Below, piece after piece: positions 6,512 to 16,779 of a DNA stretch of 33,637 bases. The position numbers and the translations under genes were made by a program. The notes under the pieces are model-generated. The model ran no database searches and was not told the DNA's origin. It was given only the letters and a program-made list of their open reading frames with translations. Source of the DNA: Trichococcus alkaliphilus. GTDB taxonomy: Bacteria; Bacillota; Bacilli; Lactobacillales; Aerococcaceae. The DNA lies in assembly GCF_003008695.1 (NCBI RefSeq), contig NZ_PXZT01000023.1, positions 1 to 33,637 of the forward strand, read 5' to 3'. How positions within the stretch are numbered: the stretch's first letter is position 1; each line of letters starts with the position of its first letter.

Positions 6512-8325
6512 TGGGCGGCAACGGGTTCAAAGGCGGCCGCGGAGGTTTCCTGACGGACGAGGAAAAACAGAATAGCCCTAAAATCACATCACAGTTGCTG
6601 AAGCGGATGTTCAGTTATCTCATCCCTTATTGGAAGCAGCTCATCGTTTCCGTGTTGGCGATCATCACCTCATCGGTATTCGGCGTGTTTCCGACGATCT
6701 TGACCGGACGCATCATCGACGAAGGCCTGCTGCAGCAGGACATGCCTGTGCTGATTCGTCTGATCGGCCTCTCGTTCGGGGTGTTGATCATCGCCAATCT
6801 GATCAGTGTCGTGGAGAGTTATGTCAATGTCTGGATGGCGGAAAACATCACCTATGATATGCGCAATAAGATGTATAGCCATCTGCAGCGGATGTCGCAC
6901 CGGTTCTTCACGACCAGCAAGCAGGGCGACATCATCACCCGCATGACCAGCGATATCGGCGGCGTGCAGAGTGTGCTGACGGGTACTTGGACGAGCATCC
7001 TGCAGAATTTTGCGACGTTGACGGTTGCGCTTGTCACGATGTACACGAAAAGCCCTTTGCTTGCGACAATCGGAATCGTGGTCGTGCCGTTGTTCATCCT
7101 GCCGACGAAGCGTGTCGGCAAAAGGCGTTGGGAAATCACTTTGGCTTCGCGGAAGCACAATGACGACATCAACCAAATCTTGAATGAAACCCTCAGTGTC
7201 AGCGGGCAATTGCTTTCGAAGCTTTTCGTGACGGAAAACTACGAGTTCGACCGCTATCAGGAAGCCAACAAGCAGATGATCCGCTTGAACATCAAGGAAA
7301 GTATGGCGGGCAAATGGTTCCGGGTCGTGATCAACGTCTTCACGAACATCGGCCCGATGTTGATCTATCTGGTCGGCGGAATTCTCATCATCGAATACGG
7401 CAATACGGATCTGACGATCGGAGACATCACCGTGATGGTGGCGCTCCTGGGCAGGATGTATGGGCCGGTCAATTCCTTGCTGAATATCCAGGTCGATATG
7501 ATCCGTTCGATGGCGCTTTTCGACCGCATTTTCGAGTATTTCGATCTGCCTGTGGAAATCGACAATGATCCGGAGGCGATCAAGCCAGAGTCGTTTACAG
7601 GCGAGTTGGTTTTTGAAGAGGTTTCCTTCCATTATGATTCGGAACAGCCGATTTTGAATAACGTCAGCTTCGAACTGAAGCCGGGATCGTCCGTTGCCAT
7701 CGTCGGGCCTTCGGGAGCGGGCAAGTCCACCATCATCAACCTGATTCCGCGCCTCTATGATGTGACGGGCGGAAGGATCCTGTTGGACGGCGTCGACATC
7801 CGCAAACTCGATCTGGCCTATCTCCGCCAACACATCGGAGTGGTGACGCAGGACACGTACTTGTTCAACGGCACAATCAAAGAGAATCTGCTGTATGCCA
7901 AAGCCGACGCCACGCAGGCCGAAATCGAGAAAGCTTGCAGTGAAGCCAATATCCACGAGTTCATCAGCGGCTTGCCGAAAGGCTACGACACCATCGTGGG
8001 CAATCGCGGCATGAAGCTTTCCGGCGGCGAAAAGCAGCGGCTTTCAATCGCACGGATCATCCTCCGGAAACCGGGGCTGATCATCTTCGACGAAGCGACT
8101 TCCTCCTTGGACTCCATATCGGAGCATGCCATCCAGGAAGCGATAGCGCCGATCCTCGCCAAAAGTACGAGCCTGATCATTGCGCACCGTCTTTCGACAA
8201 TCCTGTCGGCTGATGAAATCTTGGTGCTGGAGAAAGGCAAAATCATTGAACGAGGGAACCATGAAATACTCGTCAAAAAAGGCGGCATCTACACGACGCT
8301 GTACGAAACGCAGATGAGAGTATGA
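6511..8325 (+). CDS. ABC transporter, fused permease/ATPase (multidrug-type half exporter)
   Basis: This 604-residue half-transporter is expected to work as a homodimer or with a partner. A Gly-rich N-terminal tail leads into a six-helix type I exporter membrane domain (about residues 35-325). The nucleotide-binding domain carries Walker A GPSGAGKS (399-406), the signature LSGGEKQR, Walker B LIIFDEATSSLD and the H-loop IAHRLST. There is only one half-transporter gene, so a homodimer is likely. The start overlaps the marR stop (TAATG). Linked to a MarR repressor and without a binding-protein gene, it is best called an exporter of drugs, peptides or lipids; the substrate cannot be read from sequence. 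A long terminator follows. Confidence 0.93.
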   Translation: MGGNGFKGGRGGFLTDEEKQNSPKITSQLLKRMFSYLIPYWKQLIVSVLAIITSSVFGVFPTILTGRIIDEGLLQQDMPVLIRLIGLSFGVLIIANLISVVESYVNVWMAENITYDMRNKMYSHLQRMSHRFFTTSKQGDIITRMTSDIGGVQSVLTGTWTSILQNFATLTVALVTMYTKSPLLATIGIVVVPLFILPTKRVGKRRWEITLASRKHNDDINQILNETLSVSGQLLSKLFVTENYEFDRYQEANKQMIRLNIKESMAGKWFRVVINVFTNIGPMLIYLVGGILIIEYGNTDLTIGDITVMVALLGRMYGPVNSLLNIQVDMIRSMALFDRIFEYFDLPVEIDNDPEAIKPESFTGELVFEEVSFHYDSEQPILNNVSFELKPGSSVAIVGPSGAGKSTIINLIPRLYDVTGGRILLDGVDIRKLDLAYLRQHIGVVTQDTYLFNGTIKENLLYAKADATQAEIEKACSEANIHEFISGLPKGYDTIVGNRGMKLSGGEKQRLSIARIILRKPGLIIFDEATSSLDSISEHAIQEAIAPILAKSTSLIIAHRLSTILSADEILVLEKGKIIERGNHEILVKKGGIYTTLYETQMRV

Positions 8326-8348
8326 TGCAAGATAAAAAAAGTTCTATA

Positions 8349-8406
8349 AATAATGGACCATGTGGACAGACGCTAAAAAACAGTGTCTGTCTACATGGTC
8401 CATTTT
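8349..8406 (+). terminator. Very long terminator hairpin after the ABC exporter
   Basis: AAATGGACCATGT (from 8349) pairs with ACATGGTCCATTT (to about 8405), and the inner GACAGAC pairs with GTCTGTC. The loop contains CTAAAAAACAG. Total stem is above 20 bp with few mismatches, and the tail is T-rich. It can also act on the convergent rpiR transcript. Confidence 0.88.
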
Positions 8407-8445
8407 AGTATGAGAGCATTAATTGGCCTACTTGAAAGTATGCGA

Positions 8446-9207
8446 TCAGATGAGTGCGTTTTGTTGCCATTGATTATATTTTATCAATAAAAATTCAGCT
8501 ACAAAAAAGAGAATGGAGGTTGATTCAAAAAGATTATTAGGATCAGCGGTCAAGGGCACTTTCGAATTGTAAATGTAAATATTTTCTGTGCTCAATTTTG
8601 TCATGGGTGAGTTTTTTAACTTTGTGATCGCAATTGTTTTTACATTTCTGTTTTTCAGTTTCTTAGCTATCTTTTCGATCGATTCTGAATCCCCACTCAA
8701 AGTGATTAATATAACGACATCATCTTCGGTTATCAAATTGTAGAATTCCTCGTTAATGTAGATAGCATCAAAATTATAAACGAGGACACCACTATGCAAG
8801 AAAAGCATTTTTATATAATTGCAAACTAGTTTTTGGATGTCTCCTGAACCGTAAATGAAGATTCGGCCCGCTGTTGAGATGAGTTCACATATAGCAGAAA
8901 AATCTTTCTGCTTTAAATTGTTGATTGTAAATGTATGATTTTCTAAAATGATATCTTCAGACTGAGAAAAAATTGACGAGACGGAATCTGTTTCCTGTTT
9001 GAGTGCATACTTGAATTCGGAAAAACCAGAAAATCCTAATTTTTGACTAAACCTCATGATGGTGGTTCTCGAAACGCTGCAGGCACTTGCTACATCATTT
9101 ATGGTCATGGTACGTACTGCATTTTTATTTTTCAAAACATAAGCCCAAATCGAGTGATCTGTTTCGGACAATTCGTCAAAAACTTCATTGATTTTTTCTT
9201 CTAGCAA
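8446..9207 (-). CDS. RpiR/MurR family transcriptional regulator (alpha-glucoside module)
   Basis: This 253-residue regulator has an N-terminal RpiR helix-turn-helix domain; the segment INDVASACSVSRTTIMRF (about residues 36-53) is the recognition part. A sugar-isomerase (SIS) domain spans about residues 105-235, with GSGDIQKLVCNYI and the ITLSGDSESIEKIAKKLK stretch that normally contacts sugar phosphates. It is divergent from a PTS transporter and a GH4 phospho-glucosidase, so it should sense a phosphorylated alpha-glucoside or hexose phosphate. The start is a TTG codon with AAGGAGGGG six bases upstream; no better upstream start exists. Activator or repressor action cannot be decided from the sequence. 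Confidence 0.87.
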   Translation of the reverse strand: MLEEKINEVFDELSETDHSIWAYVLKNKNAVRTMTINDVASACSVSRTTIMRFSQKLGFSGFSEFKYALKQETDSVSSIFSQSEDIILENHTFTINNLKQKDFSAICELISTAGRIFIYGSGDIQKLVCNYIKMLFLHSGVLVYNFDAIYINEEFYNLITEDDVVILITLSGDSESIEKIAKKLKNRNVKTIAITKLKNSPMTKLSTENIYIYNSKVPLTADPNNLFESTSILFFVAEFLLIKYNQWQQNALI

Positions 9208-9273
9208 TGGAGCCCCTCCTTCTGTTACAGAACCAAGTATAACGATTGAGTAAGCGTTTTACAAGCAGGACGA

Positions 9274-9298
9274 TGTGAATAGTCACACTGTTTTGTGA
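9274..9298. promoter_or_regulatory. TGTGA/TCACA palindromes between rpiR and the PTS gene
   Basis: TGTGA-ATAG-TCACA (9274-9287) is an inverted repeat, and a further TGTGA (9294-9298) follows six bases after the TCACA. Alternating half-sites of this type can bind a regulator dimer in two registers. The spacing of four differs from usual Crp (six) and Rex sites, so the binding protein is open. Confidence 0.4.
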
Positions 9299-9378
9299 TA
9301 AAAATTTATATACTGTGAAGTCCTCCTATTTCGTTGCAACCCCTTACTATATATGGAGTGAACTGTTAAACTACTTGT

Positions 9379-9396
9379 AAATAAAGCGCTTTATTT
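9379..9396. promoter_or_regulatory. Perfect 18-bp palindrome before the alpha-glucoside PTS gene
   Basis: AAATAAAGCGCTTTATTT reads the same on both strands and lies 33 bases before the EIICB start codon. The AAAGCGCTTT centre resembles a CcpA cre site, but the outer TG...CA bases are missing. It may be the RpiR operator or a variant cre. No convincing -10/-35 pair could be placed in 9208-9428. Confidence 0.65.
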
Positions 9397-9428
9397 AAAA
9401 ATAAGAAGATGGTGGTGAACTTCATTTT

Positions 9429-11003
9429 ATGATGAAGAAAGTTCAGCGATTTGGGGGAGCTATGCTAGCTCCAGTTATGCTTTTTTCTTTTTCTGGTGTC
9501 ATTGTTGGATTGGCGATTTTGTTCCAAAATGAACAAATCATGGGCCAAATCGCCCACGAGGGAACATTTTGGTGGAAATTCTGGAATCTTATCGCGGCGG
9601 GCGGATGGACAGTCTTTTTCCAATTGCCACTTTTATTTGTAGTAGGCTTGCCTATCGGACTCGCGAAAAAGCATTCCGGAAGAGCCGCAATGGAAGCTTT
9701 GGTTGCCTATTTGACATTTAATTATTTTATCAACGCGTTACTGACGTATTGGCCAACCACATTCATGGCGGACATTATGCAGGATGTGGGCGGATCAAGT
9801 GGTCTGGCCATGATTGCCGGTATCAAAAGTCTGGATACAGGTATGGTAGGAGCCTTGTTAGTATCCGGAATTACTGTGTATTTACATAATAAATATTTTG
9901 AACAGCCTTTGCCAGAAGTCCTATCCATATTCAGCGGTTCTGTTTTTGTAACGATGCTTGCATTTTTTGCCATGATTCCGGTAGCCGTCCTGATGGCTTT
10001 TGTTTGGCCAGTCATACAGGAAGGCGTGAGATCCTTACAAGGATTTTTCATTAATTCAGGCAATCTCGGTGTTTGGGTATACTCATTCCTTGAAAAAATA
10101 TTGATACCGACGGGAATGCATCATTTTATCTATTCCCCGTTTGCCTATGATAACGCAGTAGTTCAAGGGGGAATGGCTGCATACTGGGCATCACATATTG
10201 GAGAGTTTCAAACATCCGCTCAAAGCCTAAAAGAAATGTACCCAATGGGCGGATTTGCACTATCCGGGATGTCGAAAATATTCGGATCAATCGGATTAAG
10301 CGCAGCTATCATCAAAGCGGCTAAACCTGAGAAGCGGAAAAACGTAATCGCGCTTATGGTGCCAGCAGCTTTAACCGCTATATTGACAGGTATCACCGAA
10401 CCGATTGAGTTTACGTTCCTATTCTTGGCGCCTTCATTATTTTTGATCCATGCTTTATTATCAGCAACTTTAGCCACTTCCGCATTTGCTTTAGGTGTTG
10501 TAGGGGATTTTGGTGGCGGAATCATCAATTTCACAACGCTTAATTGGCTACCCCTGTGGAAATTTCACGGGAATACCTATATCGCTCAGATTTTAATCGG
10601 CTTACTCTTTTCAGTCATTTGGTATTTAACCTTCACCTTTATGATCAAAAAATTCGATCTGAAGACACCGGGACGAGAAGAGACAGCAGAAGTCGGGCAA
10701 CTCTATACCAAAAAAGATTACTTGCTAAAGAAGGAAGAAAAAGGCAGCAGACATTCGCACCAAGCAGCCTCTTATTTAGAATTGTTGGGCGGAAAAGACA
10801 ACGTGGTGGAAGTCACGAATTGTTCTACTCGCTTAAGATTGACAGTCAAAGATCCTAAAAAAGTGGCGACAGTACAAGAATTCCAACAGACCGGTGCACA
10901 TGGTTTAGTGAATGACGGAAAAGGTGCAATTCAAGTAATTGTCGGACTGACAGTTCCGATGGTGCGAGAGTCATTTGAAAATTTATTATACAACGAGGAG
11001 TAA
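9429..11003 (+). CDS. PTS alpha-glucoside-type EIICB transporter
   Basis: This 524-residue permease takes up and phosphorylates a sugar. The EIIC domain (about residues 1-420) has about ten hydrophobic segments and family motifs of the glucose/glucoside superfamily: MHHFIYSPFAYDN, and GITEPIEFTFLFLAPSLF, where the Glu of ITEPIE contacts sugar. A linker leads into EIIB (about 445-524), where Cys465 in VTNCSTRLRLTV is the phosphorylated residue. Sequence style and the partner GH4 enzyme point to maltose or related alpha-glucosides (MalP/GlvC-like). No EIIA domain or gene is present nearby, so a glucose-type EIIA elsewhere must donate phosphate. GGTGGTG gives a modest ribosome site; the next ATG codon could also serve as start. 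Confidence 0.93.
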   Translation: MMKKVQRFGGAMLAPVMLFSFSGVIVGLAILFQNEQIMGQIAHEGTFWWKFWNLIAAGGWTVFFQLPLLFVVGLPIGLAKKHSGRAAMEALVAYLTFNYFINALLTYWPTTFMADIMQDVGGSSGLAMIAGIKSLDTGMVGALLVSGITVYLHNKYFEQPLPEVLSIFSGSVFVTMLAFFAMIPVAVLMAFVWPVIQEGVRSLQGFFINSGNLGVWVYSFLEKILIPTGMHHFIYSPFAYDNAVVQGGMAAYWASHIGEFQTSAQSLKEMYPMGGFALSGMSKIFGSIGLSAAIIKAAKPEKRKNVIALMVPAALTAILTGITEPIEFTFLFLAPSLFLIHALLSATLATSAFALGVVGDFGGGIINFTTLNWLPLWKFHGNTYIAQILIGLLFSVIWYLTFTFMIKKFDLKTPGREETAEVGQLYTKKDYLLKKEEKGSRHSHQAASYLELLGGKDNVVEVTNCSTRLRLTVKDPKKVATVQEFQQTGAHGLVNDGKGAIQVIVGLTVPMVRESFENLLYNEE

Positions 11004-12341
<1,338 letters not shown>

Positions 12342-12391
12342 GCTGATCATTTTTTTAACCCGGCTAATCCAGCGTGTATATAAAATAAGAG

Positions 12392-12421
12392 GGCCTGAGC
12401 AATTATGCTCAGGCCTGTTTT
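12392..12421 (+). terminator. Terminator after the 6-phospho-alpha-glucosidase gene
   Basis: GGCCTGAGC (12392-12400) pairs with GCTCAGGCC (12407-12415), followed by TGTTTTG. The weak T-run suggests partial read-through into the MFS gene, which starts 16 bases later. Confidence 0.75.
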
Positions 12422-12436
12422 GAAAAGTGGAGTAAA

Positions 12437-13609
12437 ATGAAATTAATCAACTATTTCAGAGGCATCTATCTGTCCCAATACATATTAATGGCAGGCTTGA
12501 TGACCCAGATTGTGCCGTATTTGACGCATCTTGGATATGATTCCATTCAAAGAGGCTGGTTGTTGGCTTCGTACAGTTTTACAACCATCTTTTTTCAAGT
12601 TTATGTTGGCTATTTGTGCGATAAAAAGAGGCGCGTCAAAATGTTTTATGTAGCGGTCATCGTTGGCCTGGCAATATTTGCGTCCCTGTTTTTCCTTATC
12701 ACAAAACGTATTTTCTTTTTGCATCTCGTTTTGTTGGCCTTAGCAGGTGGCTTATGCAACACATCCGCAGCGGTCGTTGATAACTGGGTCATCAGCAACA
12801 AAAATGCACGAAGCCAGTTCTCTGGTATTAAAGCGGTGGGGTCTCTTGGTTGGGGAATAAGCAGCATACTCTTGCCTCTGCTTGTATCAGGAACACACTT
12901 TGCGATGCTGGCGTATATCATCAGCGGAATTGCTTTGTTGCTTCTTTTTCTATCATCCAGGATTAAAGAAGACGATGTGAGGAATGAAATTCATTCGGCG
13001 GAAATCAGCAAAGAAGATGTCATAAAACTTGTCCGGAACAATCAGTACGTTGCTTTTACATTTGTTTTCTTTCTGATTTATCTGACAATAGTGGCTAACA
13101 ACACATTGATCATCGATAAAATACTGTCGTTTCCGACAGGTTACCGTTTTGTGGGAATGAAATGGGCGATTCAGTCGTTTTGTGAAGTACCAGCCTATTT
13201 TTTGTTAAATCGCTTCAGTAGGAAAGTAAAAAATGAAATGCTCATCTATCTGGCCTGCTTTGCCTTATTTGTCCAGTTTGGAATCTATTATTTTGCCGCT
13301 AACGTGGAGATACTCGTGGTGGCAAGTTTTCTGCAAATTTTTACGGTACCTTTATTTAGTCTCGGAAGCCGGATGATGATTCATAAAGTTACACCGGAGA
13401 AGTTGTTATCTACGGGTCAATTATTATCAATAAGCTTTTATATGGGTTTGGCTTCCTTCATTTCGCCGCTGCTGTCAGGATTTATCAGTAATCTGCTGCA
13501 TATAAATGCAGCAATTGTAACTTTTATAATTTTTCCTGTATGTGCAGTAGTTGTATTGAAAACCGCGTCCTTAAAGCATTCTAGAATCGAACAAGGACAC
13601 GGTATATAA
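12437..13609 (+). CDS. MFS transporter, LacY/MFS_1-like (oligosaccharide or nucleoside symporter type)
   Basis: This 390-residue membrane protein has about 12 hydrophobic segments. The N terminus (FRGIYLSQYILMAGLMTQ), the loop 2-3 motif GYLCDKKRRVKM and the WGISSILLPLL segment match the MFS_1-like group that includes oligosaccharide:H+ symporters. The substrate is unknown. Its place behind an alpha-glucoside operon and in similar AT-rich DNA suggests a sugar, but a terminator separates them and no own promoter was recognised. GTGGAG precedes the ATG. It could equally export an unrelated compound. Confidence 0.8.
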   Translation: MKLINYFRGIYLSQYILMAGLMTQIVPYLTHLGYDSIQRGWLLASYSFTTIFFQVYVGYLCDKKRRVKMFYVAVIVGLAIFASLFFLITKRIFFLHLVLLALAGGLCNTSAAVVDNWVISNKNARSQFSGIKAVGSLGWGISSILLPLLVSGTHFAMLAYIISGIALLLLFLSSRIKEDDVRNEIHSAEISKEDVIKLVRNNQYVAFTFVFFLIYLTIVANNTLIIDKILSFPTGYRFVGMKWAIQSFCEVPAYFLLNRFSRKVKNEMLIYLACFALFVQFGIYYFAANVEILVVASFLQIFTVPLFSLGSRMMIHKVTPEKLLSTGQLLSISFYMGLASFISPLLSGFISNLLHINAAIVTFIIFPVCAVVVLKTASLKHSRIEQGHGI

Positions 13610-13611
13610 AG

Positions 13612-13657
13612 GAGTAGTTGGATCTGCAAATGCAGATTCTCAGCTACTCTTTTTTAT
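13612..13657 (+). terminator. Terminator after the MFS gene
   Basis: GAGTAGTTG (13612-13620) pairs with CAGCTACTC (13641-13649). An inner stem CTGC/GCAG lies in the loop, and seven T follow. Confidence 0.9.
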
Positions 13658-13827
13658 TTTGTGTTTTTATTGGAGCAATGGTTTCATTATTGTAAGCAAA
13701 ACGGGGTTTTTTGGTGACAGGAGTTTACTTGTTCTGTTTTCGGAAAAAGCCGACTACGGCAATTAATTGTTGCAAAATTGACAAAGCTATATCGGTTTCA
13801 TCTGTATAAAAAAACTTTCATTTAGCG

Positions 13828-13833
13828 TATAAT
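13828..13833 (+). promoter_or_regulatory. -10 box of the tmk operon
   Basis: TATAAT lies 31 bases before the tmk start. The -35 position is weak (TATAAA, 17-base spacer). A good TTGACA at 13778-13783 is too far away to pair with it. Confidence 0.45.
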
Positions 13834-13863
13834 GGAAGTATTAGAATCGTAGGAGTGTGCAAA

Positions 13864-14505
13864 GTGAGAGGGATTTTCATCACAATCGAAGGGCCGGATG
13901 GCTCAGGGAAGACAACAGCGTTGCAGCAAGTAGTGCCACGTCTGCAACAAGAGATGAACCGTAAAGTAGTAGCGACGAGAGAACCGGGTGGAAGCCCGAT
14001 CGCGGAAAAGATCCGCTCGTTGATACTGGATCCTTCGCATACGGACATGGATTCTAGGACAGAAGCTTTATTGTATGCGGCAAGCCGCCGCCAGCATCTG
14101 ATCGAAAAGGTGTTGCCCGTTTTGGAAAGTGGAGACGTCATTTTTTGTGATCGTTTTGTCGATAGTTCAATCGCTTATCAAGGCTACGCAAGAGGCATCG
14201 GTGAAGAGGGTATCCGCGAAATCAACCAATTCGCAACAGAAGGCCTCGAACCGGATGTGACTTTGTACATCGATGTCCCGGCGGAAGTAGGCATTCAAAG
14301 GATCCATGCGAACTTGGACGAACGGGAATATAATCGTTTGGACCAGGAAAAGCTCGATTTCCATGAAAAAGTCCGAGTTGGCTATCTGCTATTGGCGAAG
14401 GCTAATCCGGAACGGATAGTGGTCGTCGATGGGACGATGAGCCGTGAAGAGGTAGCAGAAGCATGCTATCACATCATCAAAAACAGATATCCAACCTATT
14501 TTTAA
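13864..14505 (+). CDS. tmk: Thymidylate kinase
   Basis: This 213-residue enzyme converts dTMP to dTDP with ATP. It has the P-loop GPDGSGKT (residues 10-17), the DR(F/Y) motif as DRFVDSSIAYQG, and a LID region around DEREYNRLDQEK. The GTG at 13864 is preferred over the in-frame GTG at 13855 because the ribosome site AGGAG (13851-13855) overlaps the earlier codon but stands 8 bases before the later one. The protein then begins MRGIFITIEG as family members do. It heads the second half of the core cluster with yaaQ and holB. Confidence 0.96.
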   Translation: MRGIFITIEGPDGSGKTTALQQVVPRLQQEMNRKVVATREPGGSPIAEKIRSLILDPSHTDMDSRTEALLYAASRRQHLIEKVLPVLESGDVIFCDRFVDSSIAYQGYARGIGEEGIREINQFATEGLEPDVTLYIDVPAEVGIQRIHANLDEREYNRLDQEKLDFHEKVRVGYLLLAKANPERIVVVDGTMSREEVAEACYHIIKNRYPTYF

Positions 14506-14569
14506 AGCAAGATCATTTGCCAAACATCACTGATCGACCTTTTCAACATACAGAAAGTGGGGATTTGTT

Positions 14570-14899
14570 ATGAAATTAATTATGGCTATAATTCAAGATA
14601 AAGACAGTGCTATCCTGTCCGATGAGTTGGTGGAAGCGAACGTCCGCGCTACAAAATTGCCTTCTACAGGCGGTTTTCTGCGCGCAGGCAATACCACCTT
14701 CATGATCGGTGTGGACGACGAACGGGTCGATGAAGTATTGAGCATCATCAAAACCAATTGTGAAGCGCGCGAGCAGTTCGTAGCGACGCCAGTAAGCATG
14801 GATGTGCCGTTGGACAATGCGATCGCCTATCCGATGGAAGTGCATGTAGGCGGAGCGACCGTGTTTGTTTTACCGGTAGATAGTTTTTACAGATTCTGA
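14570..14899 (+). CDS. darA: Cyclic-di-AMP receptor, PII-like (YaaQ/DarA/PstA family)
   Basis: This 109-residue protein is of the PII-like family that binds the second messenger cyclic di-AMP as a trimer. Family features are the start MKLIMAIIQDKDSAILSDEL, the TKLPSTGGFLRAGNTTFMIG stretch that forms the ligand loop, and the ending GGATVFVLPVDSFYRF. The output target is not known for most members. The start has GTGGGG upstream. The stop codon shares one base with the holB start (TGATG), so the two are translationally coupled. The yaaR gene that lies between them in Bacillus is absent here. Confidence 0.95.
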   Translation: MKLIMAIIQDKDSAILSDELVEANVRATKLPSTGGFLRAGNTTFMIGVDDERVDEVLSIIKTNCEAREQFVATPVSMDVPLDNAIAYPMEVHVGGATVFVLPVDSFYRF

Positions 14900-15903
14900 T
14901 GACGAAGGAAAGGATGGATGGTGTGACACAGCTTTTGATGAGGCAACAGCCGGAACTGCTCGAAAGGTTCCAACGTACGATTCGTGAGAAACGACTGGTC
15001 CACGCCTACTTATTTGAAGGAGCGCAGGGAACCGGCAAAGAAGAATTGGCGCGTTGGATAACTCAGATGCTCTTTTGCGAGGAGTTGCAGGATGATCAGC
15101 CTTGCGGGCACTGCAATCATTGCCTGCGGATTGCGGCGGGCGAATTTCCCGATATGACGGAAATCAGGCCGGATGGCAACACCATCAAAGTCAACCAAGT
15201 ACGCGAACTGAAGGCCGAGCTTTCCAAAAGCGGGATGGAAGGCAGCCGCAAGGTCTATCTGATTTATGACGCCGAAAAAATGACGGTCAGCGCTTCGAAC
15301 AGTCTGTTGACGTTCTTGGAGGAGCCGCAGAAAGATACGTACCTGATTCTGATGACCACGGCCAAGGAAAATATCCTGCCGACCATCCGCTCGCGTTGCC
15401 AAATCGTCCATTTCCAGGTCATCAATAAGCAGGCCTTGGGAGAAACCCTGGAGGCGCAAGGGATACAGCATGAAAATGCAGCGTTGTTGGCGGCCATCAC
15501 CAATAACCAAGAAGCAGCCTTGTTGCTGAACCAAGAGGAAAGCTTCCATGAATCCAAGAAGCGGACATGGGCTTGGTTCCAGCTGATGACCGATAAAAAT
15601 CCCCAAGCATTTGTGTTTGTGCAGACCGACTTGATGGACGGTCTGAAGGACAAAAATGATGGGCACTTCTTTTTGGACTTGCTATTATTCTATTACCGTG
15701 ATTTACTGTATACCAAGTACAGCAATAAGCAAGCTATCGTCAACAAAAATCACGGAAAAGAGTACGAGCGCATTGCAGAAAAACTGCATCCTCAGGAAAT
15801 CACCCGGCATATGGAAAATATCCTCAATGGAAAGAAACATTTGGAAGCAAATGTTCAGCTCCAAGGGGTACTGGAAGAAATCGCGCTCGGGAATAGCCTA
15901 TAG
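14899..15903 (+). CDS. holB: DNA polymerase III subunit delta'
   Basis: This 334-residue clamp-loader subunit works with DnaX. Its AAA+ domain has GAQGTGKEEL near the N terminus, a zinc module CGHCNHC, and IYDAEKMTVSASNSLLTFLEEPQ (the delta'-type Walker B/sensor region), then TIRSRCQIVHF. The C-terminal half is helical and less conserved, as usual. Its start overlaps the stop of the cyclic-di-AMP receptor gene. The first Met lacks its own strong ribosome site, consistent with coupled translation; an internal start cannot be excluded. Confidence 0.94.
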   Translation: MTKERMDGVTQLLMRQQPELLERFQRTIREKRLVHAYLFEGAQGTGKEELARWITQMLFCEELQDDQPCGHCNHCLRIAAGEFPDMTEIRPDGNTIKVNQVRELKAELSKSGMEGSRKVYLIYDAEKMTVSASNSLLTFLEEPQKDTYLILMTTAKENILPTIRSRCQIVHFQVINKQALGETLEAQGIQHENAALLAAITNNQEAALLLNQEESFHESKKRTWAWFQLMTDKNPQAFVFVQTDLMDGLKDKNDGHFFLDLLLFYYRDLLYTKYSNKQAIVNKNHGKEYERIAEKLHPQEITRHMENILNGKKHLEANVQLQGVLEEIALGNSL

Positions 15904-15928
15904 ATAAAGCTTCTGGAGGAGAAAGAAA

Positions 15929-16720
15929 ATGAAAAACGTAATTGGTGTTCGTTTTATGCCTGTCGGGCCCATCTCTTATTATGAAGCAGGCCAGACAAAG
16001 TACCGAATGGACGAAAAATTGATCATAAATAATGGGAATGCTGTCGATATTGGCCAAGTCGTCATTGTCGATAAAAAAAGCAATGAAGAAGGCGGCATCC
16101 TTTCGCATAAAAACATCATCCGCGTTGCGACCGAAAAAGATCTCGAGCAGGATGAAAAGAATCGCGCGGAGGCGAAAGAAGCCTTTGCCGTATGCAAGAC
16201 GAAAATGAAACAGCTGAAATTGGAGATGAAGCTGATCAAAGCGGAATACACTTTCGATCGCAGTCGTTTGACTTTCCATTTCAGTTCGGAAGGCCGGATC
16301 GATTTCCGGGAATTGGTCCGCGAGTTGGCGGCTATTTTCCGTACGAGAATCGAATTGCATCAGATTGGTGTCCGCGATGAGGCGAAGATTCTTGGAGGAA
16401 TCGGACCTTGCGGAAGAACGCTGTGCTGCTCGACTTTCTTGGGTGACTTTGTGCCGGTTTCGATCAAGATGGCGAAGGATCAAGGTTTGTCCTTGAACCC
16501 TACCAAAATATCCGGTTTGTGCGGCCGTTTGATGTGCTGCCTGAATTATGAGAACGATACGTACGTCTCCCTCAGAAAGGCGATGCCTGATTATGGGCAG
16601 GAAGTGATGACGCCCGAGGGTAAGGGAAAAGTTGTGGAATTGAATGTGCTCAGTCAAGTCGTCAAAGTGCGTCTGTTCGAGCATAATAAAACGGTTGAGT
16701 TTGCCAGTTCAGAATTATAG
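15929..16720 (+). CDS. ricT: PSP1-domain regulatory iron-sulfur subunit RicT (YaaT)
   Basis: This 263-residue protein of the PSP1/YaaT family partners with RicA and RicF in Bacillus, forming a complex that helps RNase Y-dependent mRNA maturation and influences phosphorelay and biofilm decisions. The characteristic cysteine-rich core is seen as GPCGRTLCCSTFL and SGLCGRLMCCLNYE, which in the studied complex takes part in [4Fe-4S] cluster binding. The N-terminal segment FMPVGPISYYEAG and the charged helical middle are typical. GGAGGAG precedes the start. Its place between holB and yabA is the standard order. Confidence 0.93.
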   Translation: MKNVIGVRFMPVGPISYYEAGQTKYRMDEKLIINNGNAVDIGQVVIVDKKSNEEGGILSHKNIIRVATEKDLEQDEKNRAEAKEAFAVCKTKMKQLKLEMKLIKAEYTFDRSRLTFHFSSEGRIDFRELVRELAAIFRTRIELHQIGVRDEAKILGGIGPCGRTLCCSTFLGDFVPVSIKMAKDQGLSLNPTKISGLCGRLMCCLNYENDTYVSLRKAMPDYGQEVMTPEGKGKVVELNVLSQVVKVRLFEHNKTVEFASSEL

Positions 16721-16779
16721 GATTTAAGGATCTGCACGATAAGATTGAAAAATAAGTATGGAAAATGCGAGTGGATAAA

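Noticed and set aside
6670-7956. 428-codon open frame antisense to the ABC exporter
   Set aside because: It overlaps a gene with complete ABC motifs and has a low-complexity Asp/His/Arg/Gln composition typical of a shadow frame.
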